Translations under genes and position numbers: made by a program | Notes under the pieces: generated by a model | Databases searched by the model: none | Told to the model about the DNA's origin: nothing | What the model saw: only the letters and a program-made list of their open reading frames with translations | Origin: Pseudomonadota bacterium | GTDB taxonomy: Bacteria; Pseudomonadota; Alphaproteobacteria; Sphingomonadales; Sphingomonadaceae | Direction: 5' to 3' | Assembly: GCA_023424095.1 (NCBI GenBank) | Contig: JAFAEG010000030.1 | Coordinates: 12,065 to 76,064 of the forward strand | Length of the DNA stretch: 64,000 bases | Shown here: piece after piece, positions 18,983 through 28,259 of the stretch | Position numbering within the stretch: position 1 is the stretch's first letter | How the letters are laid out: each line of letters begins with the position of its first letter

Positions 18983-20371
18983 CTATTCTTCGCTGTCCGA
19001 GCGAGAATCGCCCAGTCCGAGCGCCTTCAGCTTCCGGTGGAGCGCGGACCGCTCCATCCCGATGAAGGTCGCGGTGCGCGAGATATTGCCGGAAAAGCGC
19101 CGGATCTGGACGCGCAGATATTCCCGCTCGAACGTCTCGCGGGCCTCGCGCAGCGGCGTGCCCATGATCGCCTTCACCGCCTCGCCGGGGTTCAATTGCG
19201 CCTGCTCGTTGAGGATTTCCGGCGGCAGCATGTCGATGTCGATGCTGCCGATCCGCTCGCCCGGGGCGAGGATGATCGTCCGCTCGATCACGTTGCGCAA
19301 CTGCCGCACGTTGCCGGGCCAGTCATAGGCCTGCAGCGCCGCCAGCGCGTCGGCGGAGATGCCCGGCGTCGGCACGCGCCGCTCGGCCGCGTAGCGCGCC
19401 GCGAAGCGGGTGACGAGCTCGGGAATATCCTCCCGCCGCTCGGACAGGGCCGGCAGGTGCACCGGCACCACGTTCAGCCGGTAATAGAGGTCCTCGCGGA
19501 AGCGGCCGTGCGTGATCTCCTCCTGCAGATCGCGCGCGGTGGACGAGACCACCCGCATGTCGACCTTGACCATCCTTTGCCCACCCACTCGGGTGAAGCT
19601 CTGGTCGGTCAGCACCCGCAGGATCTTGCCCTGGGTGGAGGGCGGCATGTCCGCCACTTCGTCGATGAACAGAGTGCCGCCATGCGCTTGCTCGAGCAGG
19701 CCCGGGCGGACGAGTTCGCCCCCCTCCTCCACGCCGAACAATTCCTCTTCGACCCGTTCCGGCGTCATCCGCGCCGCGCCGACAACGATGAACGGTCCGC
19801 GATCGCGCGTGCTCCAGCCGTGCAGCAGCCGCGCCGCCACTTCCTTGCCGACGCCGGCAGGCCCGGAAATCAGCACCCGGCTGCCGGTCGCGGCAACCCG
19901 CTTCAGCGTCGCCCGGACGGTATTGATGCCGCTGGAAAGCCCGGTCAGCTCGGTTTCCTGACCGATCTGGGCGCGCAGGCTCTCATTCTCGCGCCGCAGC
20001 CGCTCAGTCTCCGTCGCGCGCTGGACCTGATGGATCAGATGCCCCGCCTCGAACGGCTTTTCGATAAAGTCCGCAGCGCCCTGCCGGATCGCCGCCACCG
20101 CCGTGTCGAGATTGCCGTGGCCGGAAATCATCAGCACCGGCAAGGTCGGGTCGCGGCGCTTGATTTCCTCCAGCAGCTGCAGCCCGTCCAGCTTCGAGCC
20201 CTGCAGCCACACGTCGAGCAGCACCAGCGACGGCCGGCGCTCATCCAGTGCGGCAAGCGCCTGGCTGCTGCCGGCGGCGGTCCGGGCGCTGAACCCCTCG
20301 TCCTCCAGCACGCCGGAAACGAGATCCCTGATGTCCTGCTCATCGTCGACGACGAGGATGTCGAGCGCCAT
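18983..20371 (-). CDS. ntrX: Nitrogen-regulation response regulator NtrX (NtrC family)
   Basis: 462 residues: receiver domain (~1-120, with ILVVDDEQDI and the phosphoacceptor Asp in LVLLDVW), AAA+ domain (Walker A GPAGVGKE, then GGTLFIDEVADMP) and a C-terminal Fis-type DNA-binding helix-turn-helix (RTATFIGMERSALHRKLKALG). The sigma-54-contacting GAFTGA loop expected after ELFG is missing; the sequence reads ELFGVEEGGELVRPG. Activation of sigma-54 promoters is therefore unlikely. ATG 20371 begins MALDIL; an upstream TTG at 20380 overlaps the ntrY stop. NtrY is the partner kinase. Confidence 0.93.
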   Translation of the reverse strand: MALDILVVDDEQDIRDLVSGVLEDEGFSARTAAGSSQALAALDERRPSLVLLDVWLQGSKLDGLQLLEEIKRRDPTLPVLMISGHGNLDTAVAAIRQGAADFIEKPFEAGHLIHQVQRATETERLRRENESLRAQIGQETELTGLSSGINTVRATLKRVAATGSRVLISGPAGVGKEVAARLLHGWSTRDRGPFIVVGAARMTPERVEEELFGVEEGGELVRPGLLEQAHGGTLFIDEVADMPPSTQGKILRVLTDQSFTRVGGQRMVKVDMRVVSSTARDLQEEITHGRFREDLYYRLNVVPVHLPALSERREDIPELVTRFAARYAAERRVPTPGISADALAALQAYDWPGNVRQLRNVIERTIILAPGERIGSIDIDMLPPEILNEQAQLNPGEAVKAIMGTPLREARETFEREYLRVQIRRFSGNISRTATFIGMERSALHRKLKALGLGDSRSDSEE

Positions 20372-20376
20372 AAAAT

Positions 20377-22683
20377 TCAACTTTTCTCTTTGCTAAGGTC
20401 ATCAACGCGCGGCTTGTCCACGCGGTTCTCATCGGCGCCACGGATGGGCTCGCCGGAGTTCAGCCGGGCGAGCGCGGCCAGGTCGAAGGTCAGGCGAACC
20501 CGGGTGCCGCCGCCGTCGGCATCCTCGAACATCACATGTCCGCAATGGTCTTCGACAATCTTCTTGACGATCGCGAGGCCCAGGCCCGTGCCCTTCGCCC
20601 GCGTCGTCATATAAGGCTCGGTCAGCCGCTTGCGCTCGGTCGGCAGGCCGATGCCGGTGTCGCTGACGACGATCGCCAGCTCGTCCCGCTCGACCGCGAT
20701 CCCCATCGCGACGCGGTCCTGGCTCGTGCCCTCCGCGTCCTCGCGGCGCTGCTCGATCGCCTCGACCGCATTCTTGACGATGTTGGTCAGCGCCTGCCCG
20801 ATCAGCCGCCGGTCGCACAACATGGTCGGTGCCGGCTCCGGCAGATCGAGCGTGAACTTGATGTCGGGGTGCGCGACCTCGTGCAGGAACAGAGCCTGCC
20901 GTGCGATCTCGCCGATCGCCTCCTCGCGGAACACCGGCTTGGGCATTTGCGCGAAGGACGAGAATTCATCGACCATTCGCCGCAGGTCGCCGACCTGCCG
21001 GACGATCGTCCCGGTCAGTTTCTCGAACGTCGCCGGATCGCTCTCGATCTCCTTGCCATAGCGGCGCTGCAGCCGTTCGGCGGCGAGCTGGATCGGGGTG
21101 AGCGGGTTCTTGATCTCGTGCGCGATCCGCCGCGCGACGTCCGACCAGGCCGCCCGGCGCTGGTCGACCAATTGCTCGGTAATGTCGTCGAAGGTCAGGA
21201 TATAGCCGGCATCGGTCTTCACCCGCTTGACCGCGAGCGTGTGGACCTCGCCGTCGCGGTTGATCTGGACGACGTCCTCGCCCTCCTCGACATCGAGATG
21301 CTGTTCCAGCTCCGGCGCAAGCTCGGCGAGCGGCTGACCGATCACGGCGCGCTCGTTGGTGCGCAGCAGGTCCTCGGCGGACGGATTGATCAACTGTACC
21401 CGCCGCTCCAGGTCGACCGAGACGATGCCGGCAGTGACCCCCGACACCACCGCCTCGATGAAAGCGCGGCGATTCTCGACCTGGGTGTTGGCCGCGACGA
21501 GTGCGCCGGTCTGCTCCTCGACGCGGGTCGTCATCCGATTGAAGGCCTGGCCCAGCGTGCCGAGCTCGTCCCGCGCCCGCGCCCCGGGCACACGGGCCGT
21601 CATGTCGCCCTCTGTCACGCGCCGCGCCGCTGCCACGAGCAGGCCGACCGGCCGCACCATTCGATCGGCCAATTGCAGCGCGATCCAGATCGCCACGGCC
21701 ACGATCATCAGCGAGACGATGAAGAGTGCGGCGTTGAACTGGAACTGATACTGGCGCGAGCGATCGAGGACGGACTGGTATTCGGACGCCAGGCCTTCCG
21801 CCGACCGTGCCATGCTCGAGAGCTGCGTAGAGTCCCGCGCGCCATAAACGTAGAGCCGGACGGATGGATCATCCGTGTCGAGCCGGACAATGCTCTCAAT
21901 CCGATCCTCAAGGTCGAATTTGACCTTCACTTGGCCAGGCGCAAGAGCGAGCAGCTCGTCCGCCCGGAAGCGACTTTCCAGCGGCCGATCATAGAGGTTC
22001 ACGGCCCCCTGCACCTGGATGTCGCCATTCTGACTGACGGTCAGAATGGCCATTTCGTTCAGTTTCCGAAGTGCCGTCTGATAGACCATGTCGTTGTAAA
22101 AGCTGGCGTCGTCAAAGCTTCGCGTGTCTGCCGACACATCCTGCGCCATTGCGAGCAACTCCTCCTGCACCTGGGTGAGTTGCTCCTGGCGATATTGATC
22201 GACGAGGCTTCTCGCATTGGTGAAAACACCGCTCGCTTGATCGGAGAACCAGAAGTTGATCCCGCTTTGCAGCAGCAAGGAGGCGAAGATCACCACCAAG
22301 AGGGTCGGGATACTCGCGATTAGCGAGAAGATCGCCACAAGTCGGACATGAAGCCGGCCTCTGCTCCCGATCTGCGTCCTCGCCGCGCGTCGGATCGCAA
22401 ATCGCCTGGCGAGCAGGACCAGCATTGCCATCGCCGGGATGAGATTCGCGACAAGCAGTCCTGCAACGAGCGGCGGGCTGAGAAGTCCGTCGTCCTCCCC
22501 ACGTGACGTCACGATAAAATAGGTCGCGGTTGCGACCCCAATCATCAGCAGGATCGTGGCCAGTTCCACGAGCGGCATCAGGCGGCCACGCTCACTGGCG
22601 ACGGTCAAGCGGCGCAGCCAGCGCGGGCGCTTGCGGCGCGGCTCCACGGCCGCGGCCGCGCCCTCGCCATTGGTCTGAATCAT
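20377..22683 (-). CDS. ntrY: Nitrogen-regulation sensor histidine kinase NtrY
   Basis: 768 residues. The N-terminal region has about three membrane helices plus a periplasmic loop (~residues 40-330, ending VSLMIVAVAIWIALQL), followed by HAMP, PAS and HisKA domains. The phosphoacceptor His is in ARRIAHEIKNPLTPIQLAAERL, and the ATPase domain has NIVKNAVEAI (N box) and DTGIGLP (G1). It passes phosphate to NtrX. The start ATG 22683 (MIQTNG) is preferred over a GTG six codons upstream. A perfect CCAATTT-CA-AAATTGG palindrome lies ~80 bases before it. Confidence 0.93.
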   Translation of the reverse strand: MIQTNGEGAAAAVEPRRKRPRWLRRLTVASERGRLMPLVELATILLMIGVATATYFIVTSRGEDDGLLSPPLVAGLLVANLIPAMAMLVLLARRFAIRRAARTQIGSRGRLHVRLVAIFSLIASIPTLLVVIFASLLLQSGINFWFSDQASGVFTNARSLVDQYRQEQLTQVQEELLAMAQDVSADTRSFDDASFYNDMVYQTALRKLNEMAILTVSQNGDIQVQGAVNLYDRPLESRFRADELLALAPGQVKVKFDLEDRIESIVRLDTDDPSVRLYVYGARDSTQLSSMARSAEGLASEYQSVLDRSRQYQFQFNAALFIVSLMIVAVAIWIALQLADRMVRPVGLLVAAARRVTEGDMTARVPGARARDELGTLGQAFNRMTTRVEEQTGALVAANTQVENRRAFIEAVVSGVTAGIVSVDLERRVQLINPSAEDLLRTNERAVIGQPLAELAPELEQHLDVEEGEDVVQINRDGEVHTLAVKRVKTDAGYILTFDDITEQLVDQRRAAWSDVARRIAHEIKNPLTPIQLAAERLQRRYGKEIESDPATFEKLTGTIVRQVGDLRRMVDEFSSFAQMPKPVFREEAIGEIARQALFLHEVAHPDIKFTLDLPEPAPTMLCDRRLIGQALTNIVKNAVEAIEQRREDAEGTSQDRVAMGIAVERDELAIVVSDTGIGLPTERKRLTEPYMTTRAKGTGLGLAIVKKIVEDHCGHVMFEDADGGGTRVRLTFDLAALARLNSGEPIRGADENRVDKPRVDDLSKEKS

Positions 22684-22759
22684 GCCCGCTGCCGCATCCA
22701 CGCGGAGCGCCTAGCACAGGACTGTGGCCGAAAGAACACAGCTTTGGCCTTCGTTCGGC

Positions 22760-22775
22760 CCAATTTCAAAATTGG
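22760..22775. promoter_or_regulatory. Short palindrome upstream of ntrY
   Basis: CCAATTT-CA-AAATTGG is a 7-bp perfect inverted repeat in the 105-base gap between dusB and ntrY. It has no T-run, so it is more likely an operator or promoter element than a terminator. Confidence 0.3.
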
Positions 22776-22788
22776 TCCCGGAAACGGG

Positions 22789-23802
22789 CTAGGCCGCCGC
22801 CTTTTCCAGCCAAGGATCGTAAAATTCCCGCAGCATTGACACGGCGCGCACCGGGTCGGCTTCCTTGTTGAAGGCGTTGCGGAACTCGGCCGAGCCATGG
22901 ATGCCCTTGGTGTACCAGCCGATATGCTTGCGCGCGCAATTCGCGCCGATCACCGGGCCGTACAGCTCCTGCATCGCCTGATATTGCTCCAGGATCACAT
23001 CGAGCTGCTCGCCCAGCGACGGATCCGGCAGCCGCTGTCCCGTCTTCAGCCAGTGCATCACCTGCTTGAGCAGCCACGGCCGGCCGTAAGCGCCGCGGCC
23101 GATCATGACGCCATCCGCGCCCGATTGCTCCAGCGCCGCGTCGGCATCCTCTATCGAGCAGATATCGCCATTGACGATCACCGGCACCTTCACCGCATCC
23201 TTGACGGCGCGAACGAACCCCCAGTCGGCTTCGCCCTTGTACATCTGGTTGCGGGTGCGGCCGTGCACCGTGATCATCTGCGCGCCCAGATCCTCGGCGA
23301 TATGGGCCAGTTCCGGGGCGTTCAGGCTGCCATGGTCCCAGCCCATGCGCATCTTCACGGTCACCGGCACCTTCACCGCCTTCACCGTCGCCTCGATCAA
23401 GGACGCGGCCAGCGGCAAATCGCGCATCAGCGCCGAACCCGCCTCGCCATTGACCACCTTCTTCACCGGGCAGCCCATATTGATGTCGATGATCGCCGCG
23501 CCGCGATCCTCATTGAGCTTCGCCGCCTCGCCCATCTCCTTGGGCGAGCAGCCGGCCAGCTGCATCGACACCGGATCCTCGCTCGGGCACCATGTCGCCT
23601 TCTGGATCGACTGACGGGTCTCGCGGATCATCGCCTGGCTGGCGATCATCTCGCCCACCGTCAGCCCGCAACCATAACGCTTCACGATGCGGCGGAACGG
23701 CATGTCGGTGACGCCTGTCATCGGCGCCAGCACGACCGGCGTCTCGATCCGCACCGGACCGATCTGAATGGGTTTCACCTTTTCCATGGGCGGCCGCGAC
23801 AT
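22789..23802 (-). CDS. dusB: tRNA-dihydrouridine synthase DusB (NifR3)
   Basis: 337 residues of a TIM-barrel flavoenzyme. [14 protein letters not shown] marks the FMN region, the catalytic Cys is in [15 protein letters not shown], and [14 protein letters not shown] follows. DusB reduces specific uridines of tRNA to dihydrouridine with NADPH. In many alphaproteobacteria the gene opens the nifR3-ntrBC-ntrYX operon; here ntrY follows directly. ATG 23802 (MSRPP) or 23787 (MEKVK) are possible; a TTG at 23826 lies just beyond the metG stop. Confidence 0.93.
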   Translation of the reverse strand: MSRPPMEKVKPIQIGPVRIETPVVLAPMTGVTDMPFRRIVKRYGCGLTVGEMIASQAMIRETRQSIQKATWCPSEDPVSMQLAGCSPKEMGEAAKLNEDRGAAIIDINMGCPVKKVVNGEAGSALMRDLPLAASLIEATVKAVKVPVTVKMRMGWDHGSLNAPELAHIAEDLGAQMITVHGRTRNQMYKGEADWGFVRAVKDAVKVPVIVNGDICSIEDADAALEQSGADGVMIGRGAYGRPWLLKQVMHWLKTGQRLPDPSLGEQLDVILEQYQAMQELYGPVIGANCARKHIGWYTKGIHGSAEFRNAFNKEADPVRAVSMLREFYDPWLEKAAA

Positions 23803-23829
23803 AGTGGAAGCGCCCGATTTCGGCAAGGT

Positions 23830-25380
23830 TCAGCCCTGTGCCGGCATTTCCATGCGCGGGAAGATCGGCTGCGGCGGCGCCAGGCGGAAATCCTGCGCCT
23901 GTAGCCGGCCATAGAGACCATCATCGCCGATATGCCGCCATTCCCGCTCGTCCGCCGGCACGCCAAGCTGATCGAGCAGTCGCCCGGCCGCGCCCGGCAC
24001 CACCGGCTGGATCGCGATGCCGAGCATGCGGATTGCCTGCACCAAAGTGGCCAGCACCGCCTCCATCCGCTCCGGATCGGTCTTGCGCAGCGCCCAGGGC
24101 GCCTCGGCGTCGATATATTGGTTGCAGGCGAACACCGCGCGGATCCACGCCTCGACGCCCTGGCTCAACGCCAAAGTCCCGAAATGATCGCGCATTTCCA
24201 CGGTCAGCGCCTCGCGCACCGTCGCGAGCAGCGTCACGTCCGCCTCGCCTCGCGGCAGGCGGCCATCGAGATTCTTGACGATGAAGGAGAGCGTGCGCTG
24301 GGCGAGATTGCCGAAGCTGTTCGCCAGGTCGGCATTCACCCGCGTGACGATCGCTTCCGGCGAATAGCTGCCATCCTGCCCGAAGCTGACGTCGCGGATC
24401 AGGAAATAGCGGACCGCATCGACTCCGAACGCGTCGACAAGCTCCTGGGGCGACACGACATTGCCGAGCGACTTGGACATCTTCTCGCCGCGCAGCAGGA
24501 CGTGGCCGTGGCCGAACACCTGTTTCGGCAGCGGCAATTCCGCCGACATCAGGAAGGCCGGCCAATAGACCGCGTGGAAGCGCACCACGTCCTTGCCGAT
24601 GATGTGCAGGTCGGCCGGCCAGAACTTGTTGTAACGCTCTGATTCCGTATCGGGAAAGCCGACGCCAGTGAGATAGTTGGTGAGCGCGTCGAGCCACACG
24701 TACATGACGTGCTCCTCGCTCTCCGGCACCTTCACGCCCCAGTCGAAACTGGTCCGCGAGATGGAAAGATCGCTCAAGCCGCCCTCGACGAAGCGCAGCA
24801 CCTCGTTGCGCCGGCTCTCGGGCCGAATGAAGTCCGGATTCGCCTCGTAATGGGCGAGCAAGCGATCCTGATAGGCGGACAGGCGGAAGAACCAGCTTTC
24901 CTCGACGGTCCACTCAACAGGCGTGCCCTGCGGCGAGAATTTCTCTCCGGTATCGGCGACGACCAGTTCGTCCTCGTCATAATAAGCTTCGTCGCGGACC
25001 GAATACCAACCTTCGTAGCGGCCGAGATAGATGTCGCCCTTGGCCGCCATCCGCCGCCACAATTCGCGGCTCGCCTCGTGATGCGCCGGCTCGCTGGTGC
25101 GGATGAAGCGATCGAACGAGATGTTAAGCTGCGCGTCCATCTCCCTGAAGTAGGACGACATTTCATCAGCCAGCGCGCGCGGCTCAATGCCCCGCTCGCG
25201 CGCCGCCTGGGCCATCTTCAGGCCATGCTCGTCCGTGCCCGTCAGGAAGAAGACGTCGCGTCCCTGCAGGCGCTGATAACGCGCAATCGCGTCGGTGCAG
25301 ATCGCCTCATAGGCGTGGCCGACATGCGGCGGCCCGTTCGGGTAATTGATCGCGGTGGTGATGTAGAAAGGCTCGGCCAT
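23830..25380 (-). CDS. metG: Methionyl-tRNA synthetase
   Basis: 516 residues, a class I synthetase of the short type. The HIGH-like PPHVGHAYEA is near residue 16, and GTDEHGLKMA and the KMSKS loop GEKMSKSLGNVV follow; the helical anticodon-binding domain is at the C-terminus. It charges tRNA-Met. The start ATG 25380 reads MAEPFYITTAINYPNG. There is no C-terminal EMAP/tRNA-binding domain, as usual in alphaproteobacteria. The upstream gene holB ends 31 bases before it. Confidence 0.96.
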   Translation of the reverse strand: MAEPFYITTAINYPNGPPHVGHAYEAICTDAIARYQRLQGRDVFFLTGTDEHGLKMAQAARERGIEPRALADEMSSYFREMDAQLNISFDRFIRTSEPAHHEASRELWRRMAAKGDIYLGRYEGWYSVRDEAYYDEDELVVADTGEKFSPQGTPVEWTVEESWFFRLSAYQDRLLAHYEANPDFIRPESRRNEVLRFVEGGLSDLSISRTSFDWGVKVPESEEHVMYVWLDALTNYLTGVGFPDTESERYNKFWPADLHIIGKDVVRFHAVYWPAFLMSAELPLPKQVFGHGHVLLRGEKMSKSLGNVVSPQELVDAFGVDAVRYFLIRDVSFGQDGSYSPEAIVTRVNADLANSFGNLAQRTLSFIVKNLDGRLPRGEADVTLLATVREALTVEMRDHFGTLALSQGVEAWIRAVFACNQYIDAEAPWALRKTDPERMEAVLATLVQAIRMLGIAIQPVVPGAAGRLLDQLGVPADEREWRHIGDDGLYGRLQAQDFRLAPPQPIFPRMEMPAQG

Positions 25381-25410
25381 GCCCGGTCTTTAGGGCGGGG
25401 CGGCAGCGGA

Positions 25411-26403
25411 TCAAGCCTTGCGGCTTGTTCCAGCAGAGGACTTGGCCAGTCCCGCAATCAGTCCCGCCATCTCGAACGCGGTGGCCTGCGGCTCGAGCGA
25501 CTGACGCTGTGCCACGCGAGACAAGGCCTCCGCCTCCTCCCACAGCCGGACCGCTCCGGCCAGCGCTGCGCCGCGCCGGTCCCGCGCCGCCGCGGCGATG
25601 AAGGAGGGCGCACGATCGAGAAAGGCCTCGTAACGCGGCTGCGCACTCTTGCCCGCCAGGCTCTGGGCCAGCGCCGCGCGTTGCTTGTTGGTCGGATCGC
25701 CATTGCTTGCGATCGCCCGCATCGCCTGATCAAGCCCCCCCACGTCCAGCCCGCGATAGGCGGCGGCGCGGCCGGGGGCGCCGCCACCCGATGCGGCCAG
25801 CGCCTCGATCTCCGCCGGCGGCGCATCGGGAATCGCCTGGGCAAGCGCCCGCTTCATGTCGGCCTGCTCCAACGGCGCGAGCCGCAGCAGCCGGCAGCGT
25901 GACCGGATGGTCGGCAGCAGCCGCTCCGGCGCGTGGCTGACCAGCAAGAACACAGTGTTCGCCGGCGGCTCCTCGAGATTCTTCAGCAAGGCATTGGCCC
26001 CGCCTGTCTCCAAATCGTCCGCCGCGTCGACCACGACCACGCGCCACGGCGAATATGTCGGCGCGGTCGCGAACAGCCGCTGCAGGCCGCGCACCTGATC
26101 GATCTTGATGCTGCGCGCCAGTTCGGTGCCACCATCTTTGGCCAGCCGTTCCAGCAGCATGAAGTCGGGATGGCTTCCCGCCGCCATCAGCCGCGCTGAT
26201 TGATGCTCCTCCGGTACCTCGAAGCCCGGCCGGGCCACCGGCCCCTGCCCTTGTGCCAGCACCCGAAGCGCCGCCTTACGCGCGAACAGGCCCTTGCCGA
26301 TGCCCTCGGCACCAGCGATCAGCCAGGCATGGTGCAGCCGCCCGCCGTCCAGCGCGGCACGGAACGCCGCCACCGCCGCTTCATGGCCATAGAGCGGGCT
26401 CAC
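25411..26403 (-). CDS. holB: DNA polymerase III subunit delta'
   Basis: 330 residues. The N-terminal AAA+ fold has HHAWLIAGAEGIGKGLFAR, a P-loop whose Ser/Thr is replaced by Gly, as often in delta'. KIDQVRGLQRLF, VVVVDAADDLETGGANALLKNLEEPPANTVFLLVSH and RCRLLRL follow. The zinc-binding Cys set of some delta' proteins is not evident. The protein is part of the clamp-loader complex. It starts inside the tmk stop region (4-base overlap) in the order dac-tmk-holB-metG. Confidence 0.9.
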   Translation of the reverse strand: MSPLYGHEAAVAAFRAALDGGRLHHAWLIAGAEGIGKGLFARKAALRVLAQGQGPVARPGFEVPEEHQSARLMAAGSHPDFMLLERLAKDGGTELARSIKIDQVRGLQRLFATAPTYSPWRVVVVDAADDLETGGANALLKNLEEPPANTVFLLVSHAPERLLPTIRSRCRLLRLAPLEQADMKRALAQAIPDAPPAEIEALAASGGGAPGRAAAYRGLDVGGLDQAMRAIASNGDPTNKQRAALAQSLAGKSAQPRYEAFLDRAPSFIAAAARDRRGAALAGAVRLWEEAEALSRVAQRQSLEPQATAFEMAGLIAGLAKSSAGTSRKA

Positions 26404-27023
26404 AGCAGATCCTCGAGCGCGTCCAGCAGCCGCTGGGTTACCGCCTCGACCGCGCCCGATGCATCGACCAGCCGGACGCGCTCGGGTTCGCTGGCCGCAA
26501 TGGTGCGGAAGGCGGATTCAACGGCCTCATGATAAGCCGCCGACCTCCCGCCGATCCGGTCGCTCTCGTCGCCATCCCTGGCGCGGGCGCGCTCCGCACC
26601 CTCGGGGTGGAGAAGCATCAGGGTCCGGTCCGGAAACCATTCGCCGATCCCGAAGGCATTGATCGCCCGCACCCGCTCCAGACCAAGCCCGCCAGCGCCA
26701 CCCTGATAAGCGAGCGAGCTGTCGATGAAGCGGTCTGACAGCACCCAGCGCCCGGCTTCGACCGCCGGGCGGATCACCTTGTCGACATGATCGGTACGCG
26801 CCGCCGCGAACAGCAAGGCCTCGGCCTCGGCACCCCAGCGCTCTTCGCTCCCGCCGAGCAACAGGGCGCGGATCGCCTCGGCGCCTTCGCTGCCGCCCGG
26901 TTCACGGGTTTCGATGACGTCATGACCTCGCGCCCGCAGCGCCGCGGCCAGTGCGCGCACCTGGGTCGACTTGCCGACCCCTTCCCCGCCTTCGAGACTG
27001 ATGAAGCGGCCGCGCCCGCTCAT
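26400..27023 (-). CDS. tmk: Thymidylate kinase
   Basis: 207 residues. P-loop EGGEGVGKSTQ, the TREPGG substrate motif, DRFIDSSLAYQGGAGGL and a LID region rich in Arg and Asp (RARARDGDESDRIGG) are all present. The enzyme makes dTDP from dTMP. The start ATG 27023 overlaps the last base of the upstream D-alanyl-D-alanine carboxypeptidase stop (TGATG). A longer open reading frame upstream is only the carboxypeptidase gene in another frame. Confidence 0.95.
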   Translation of the reverse strand: MSGRGRFISLEGGEGVGKSTQVRALAAALRARGHDVIETREPGGSEGAEAIRALLLGGSEERWGAEAEALLFAAARTDHVDKVIRPAVEAGRWVLSDRFIDSSLAYQGGAGGLGLERVRAINAFGIGEWFPDRTLMLLHPEGAERARARDGDESDRIGGRSAAYHEAVESAFRTIAASEPERVRLVDASGAVEAVTQRLLDALEDLL

Positions 27024-28189
27024 CACATGCCGATGAGTGATTTGAGCCCGTTCCAGATGCGGCCAAAGAAGCCGGCTTCGGTCACTTCGCTCTCGGCGAC
27101 CAGCGGCATGGTCATCGCCGGAACGCCGTCCGCCTCGACCACCAGATCGGCGATATGCTGCCCCTGGGCGATCGGCGCCTTGATCGGGCCCTGATAGACG
27201 ATCTTCGCGCGCAGCCGCGTGCCGGCACCGGCCGGGATCGTCGCCGCCAAATTGCGCGGCGCCACCAGGCCGACGCTGTTGGCGCTGCCCAGCTGCACTT
27301 CGGCCTCGCCGATCCGCGCATTCTGCTGGAACAAAGCCCGCGACTGCCAGGCGCGGAAGCCCCAATCCATGAACTTCACCGATTCCTCGATGCGGGCACC
27401 GGACGAACCAAGGCCGGCCACCACCATGATCAGCCGCCGGCCATTCTGCTCGGCCGAGCCGGTGAAGCCATAGCCAGCCTCCTCGGTATGACCGGTCTTC
27501 AGCCCGTCGGCACCCTGCACCCGGCCCAGGATCGGATTGCGATTCCCCTGGGTGATCGCCGCGCCGCTGCCCATCTGCCGGCCCGAGGTGAATTCGGTCT
27601 GGGCATAGAAGCGCCGATAGAGGTCGCCATGATCGCGGATGGTCGATTGCGCGAGTTTTCCGAGGTCGCGCGCGGTCGTGTAGGTCACGCCGCCGTCGGG
27701 CCAGCCGACCGGATTGCCCCAATGCGAACTGGTCAGGCCCAATTCCTCGCTGTCGCGGTTCATCAGCTGCACGAAGGCCGCTTCCGTTCCCGAAATACAC
27801 TCAGCCAAGACGACGGTGGCGTCGTTGCCGGACTGCGTGACGACGCCGTGCAACAGATGCTCGACGCTATATTGGCCGTTCGCCTCCAGGAAGGAGGTCG
27901 AGCCCTGGCTATGCCATTGCCGCCAGGTTTCGGGCCGCATCGTGCATTGCTTGTCGAGCGCCACTTCCCCGCTCTCGATCAGGCGGAAGACGACGTGCGT
28001 GGTCATCATCTTGGCCATCGACGCCGGCGGAATGCGGCGGTCGGCATCCTTCTCATATAGCACCGACCCGGAGGTCAGATCGATCATGAAGGCGATCGGC
28101 GCCGCGGTCTCGAAAGTGGGTGCCTGGGCGCTGGCGGGCAGCACGGTGAGACCGGCGAGGAGGGAGGCGGTGGCAAGGAGGCGCTTCAT
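27023..28189 (-). CDS. D-alanyl-D-alanine carboxypeptidase (PBP5/DacA-DacC type)
   Basis: 388 residues. A signal peptide (LLATASLLAGLTVLPASAQA) is followed by a class-C serine transpeptidase fold. The active-site motifs are SMAK (~58), SGND (~119) and KTGH (~226). A PBP5 C-terminal beta domain and an amphipathic C-terminal tail (FGRIWNGLKSLIGM) for membrane attachment follow. It trims peptidoglycan stem peptides in the periplasm. The order dac-tmk-holB-metG is typical of sphingomonads. Confidence 0.94.
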   Translation of the reverse strand: MKRLLATASLLAGLTVLPASAQAPTFETAAPIAFMIDLTSGSVLYEKDADRRIPPASMAKMMTTHVVFRLIESGEVALDKQCTMRPETWRQWHSQGSTSFLEANGQYSVEHLLHGVVTQSGNDATVVLAECISGTEAAFVQLMNRDSEELGLTSSHWGNPVGWPDGGVTYTTARDLGKLAQSTIRDHGDLYRRFYAQTEFTSGRQMGSGAAITQGNRNPILGRVQGADGLKTGHTEEAGYGFTGSAEQNGRRLIMVVAGLGSSGARIEESVKFMDWGFRAWQSRALFQQNARIGEAEVQLGSANSVGLVAPRNLAATIPAGAGTRLRAKIVYQGPIKAPIAQGQHIADLVVEADGVPAMTMPLVAESEVTEAGFFGRIWNGLKSLIGM

Positions 28190-28259
28190 TGGAAACTCTG
28201 CACTGAAACTGGGGGACCCGGCCTCACTGCCCCTCCGCCGCCGCGCCGTCCAGCCCGTT

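Noticed and set aside
20536..22323. 595-codon plus-strand open frame antisense to ntrY
   Set aside because: Arg/Asp/His-rich mirror of a kinase gene without domain features.
26400..27800. 466-codon reading that would join an upstream region to tmk
   Set aside because: The N-terminal 259 codons are the carboxypeptidase gene in another frame; tmk itself starts at 27023.
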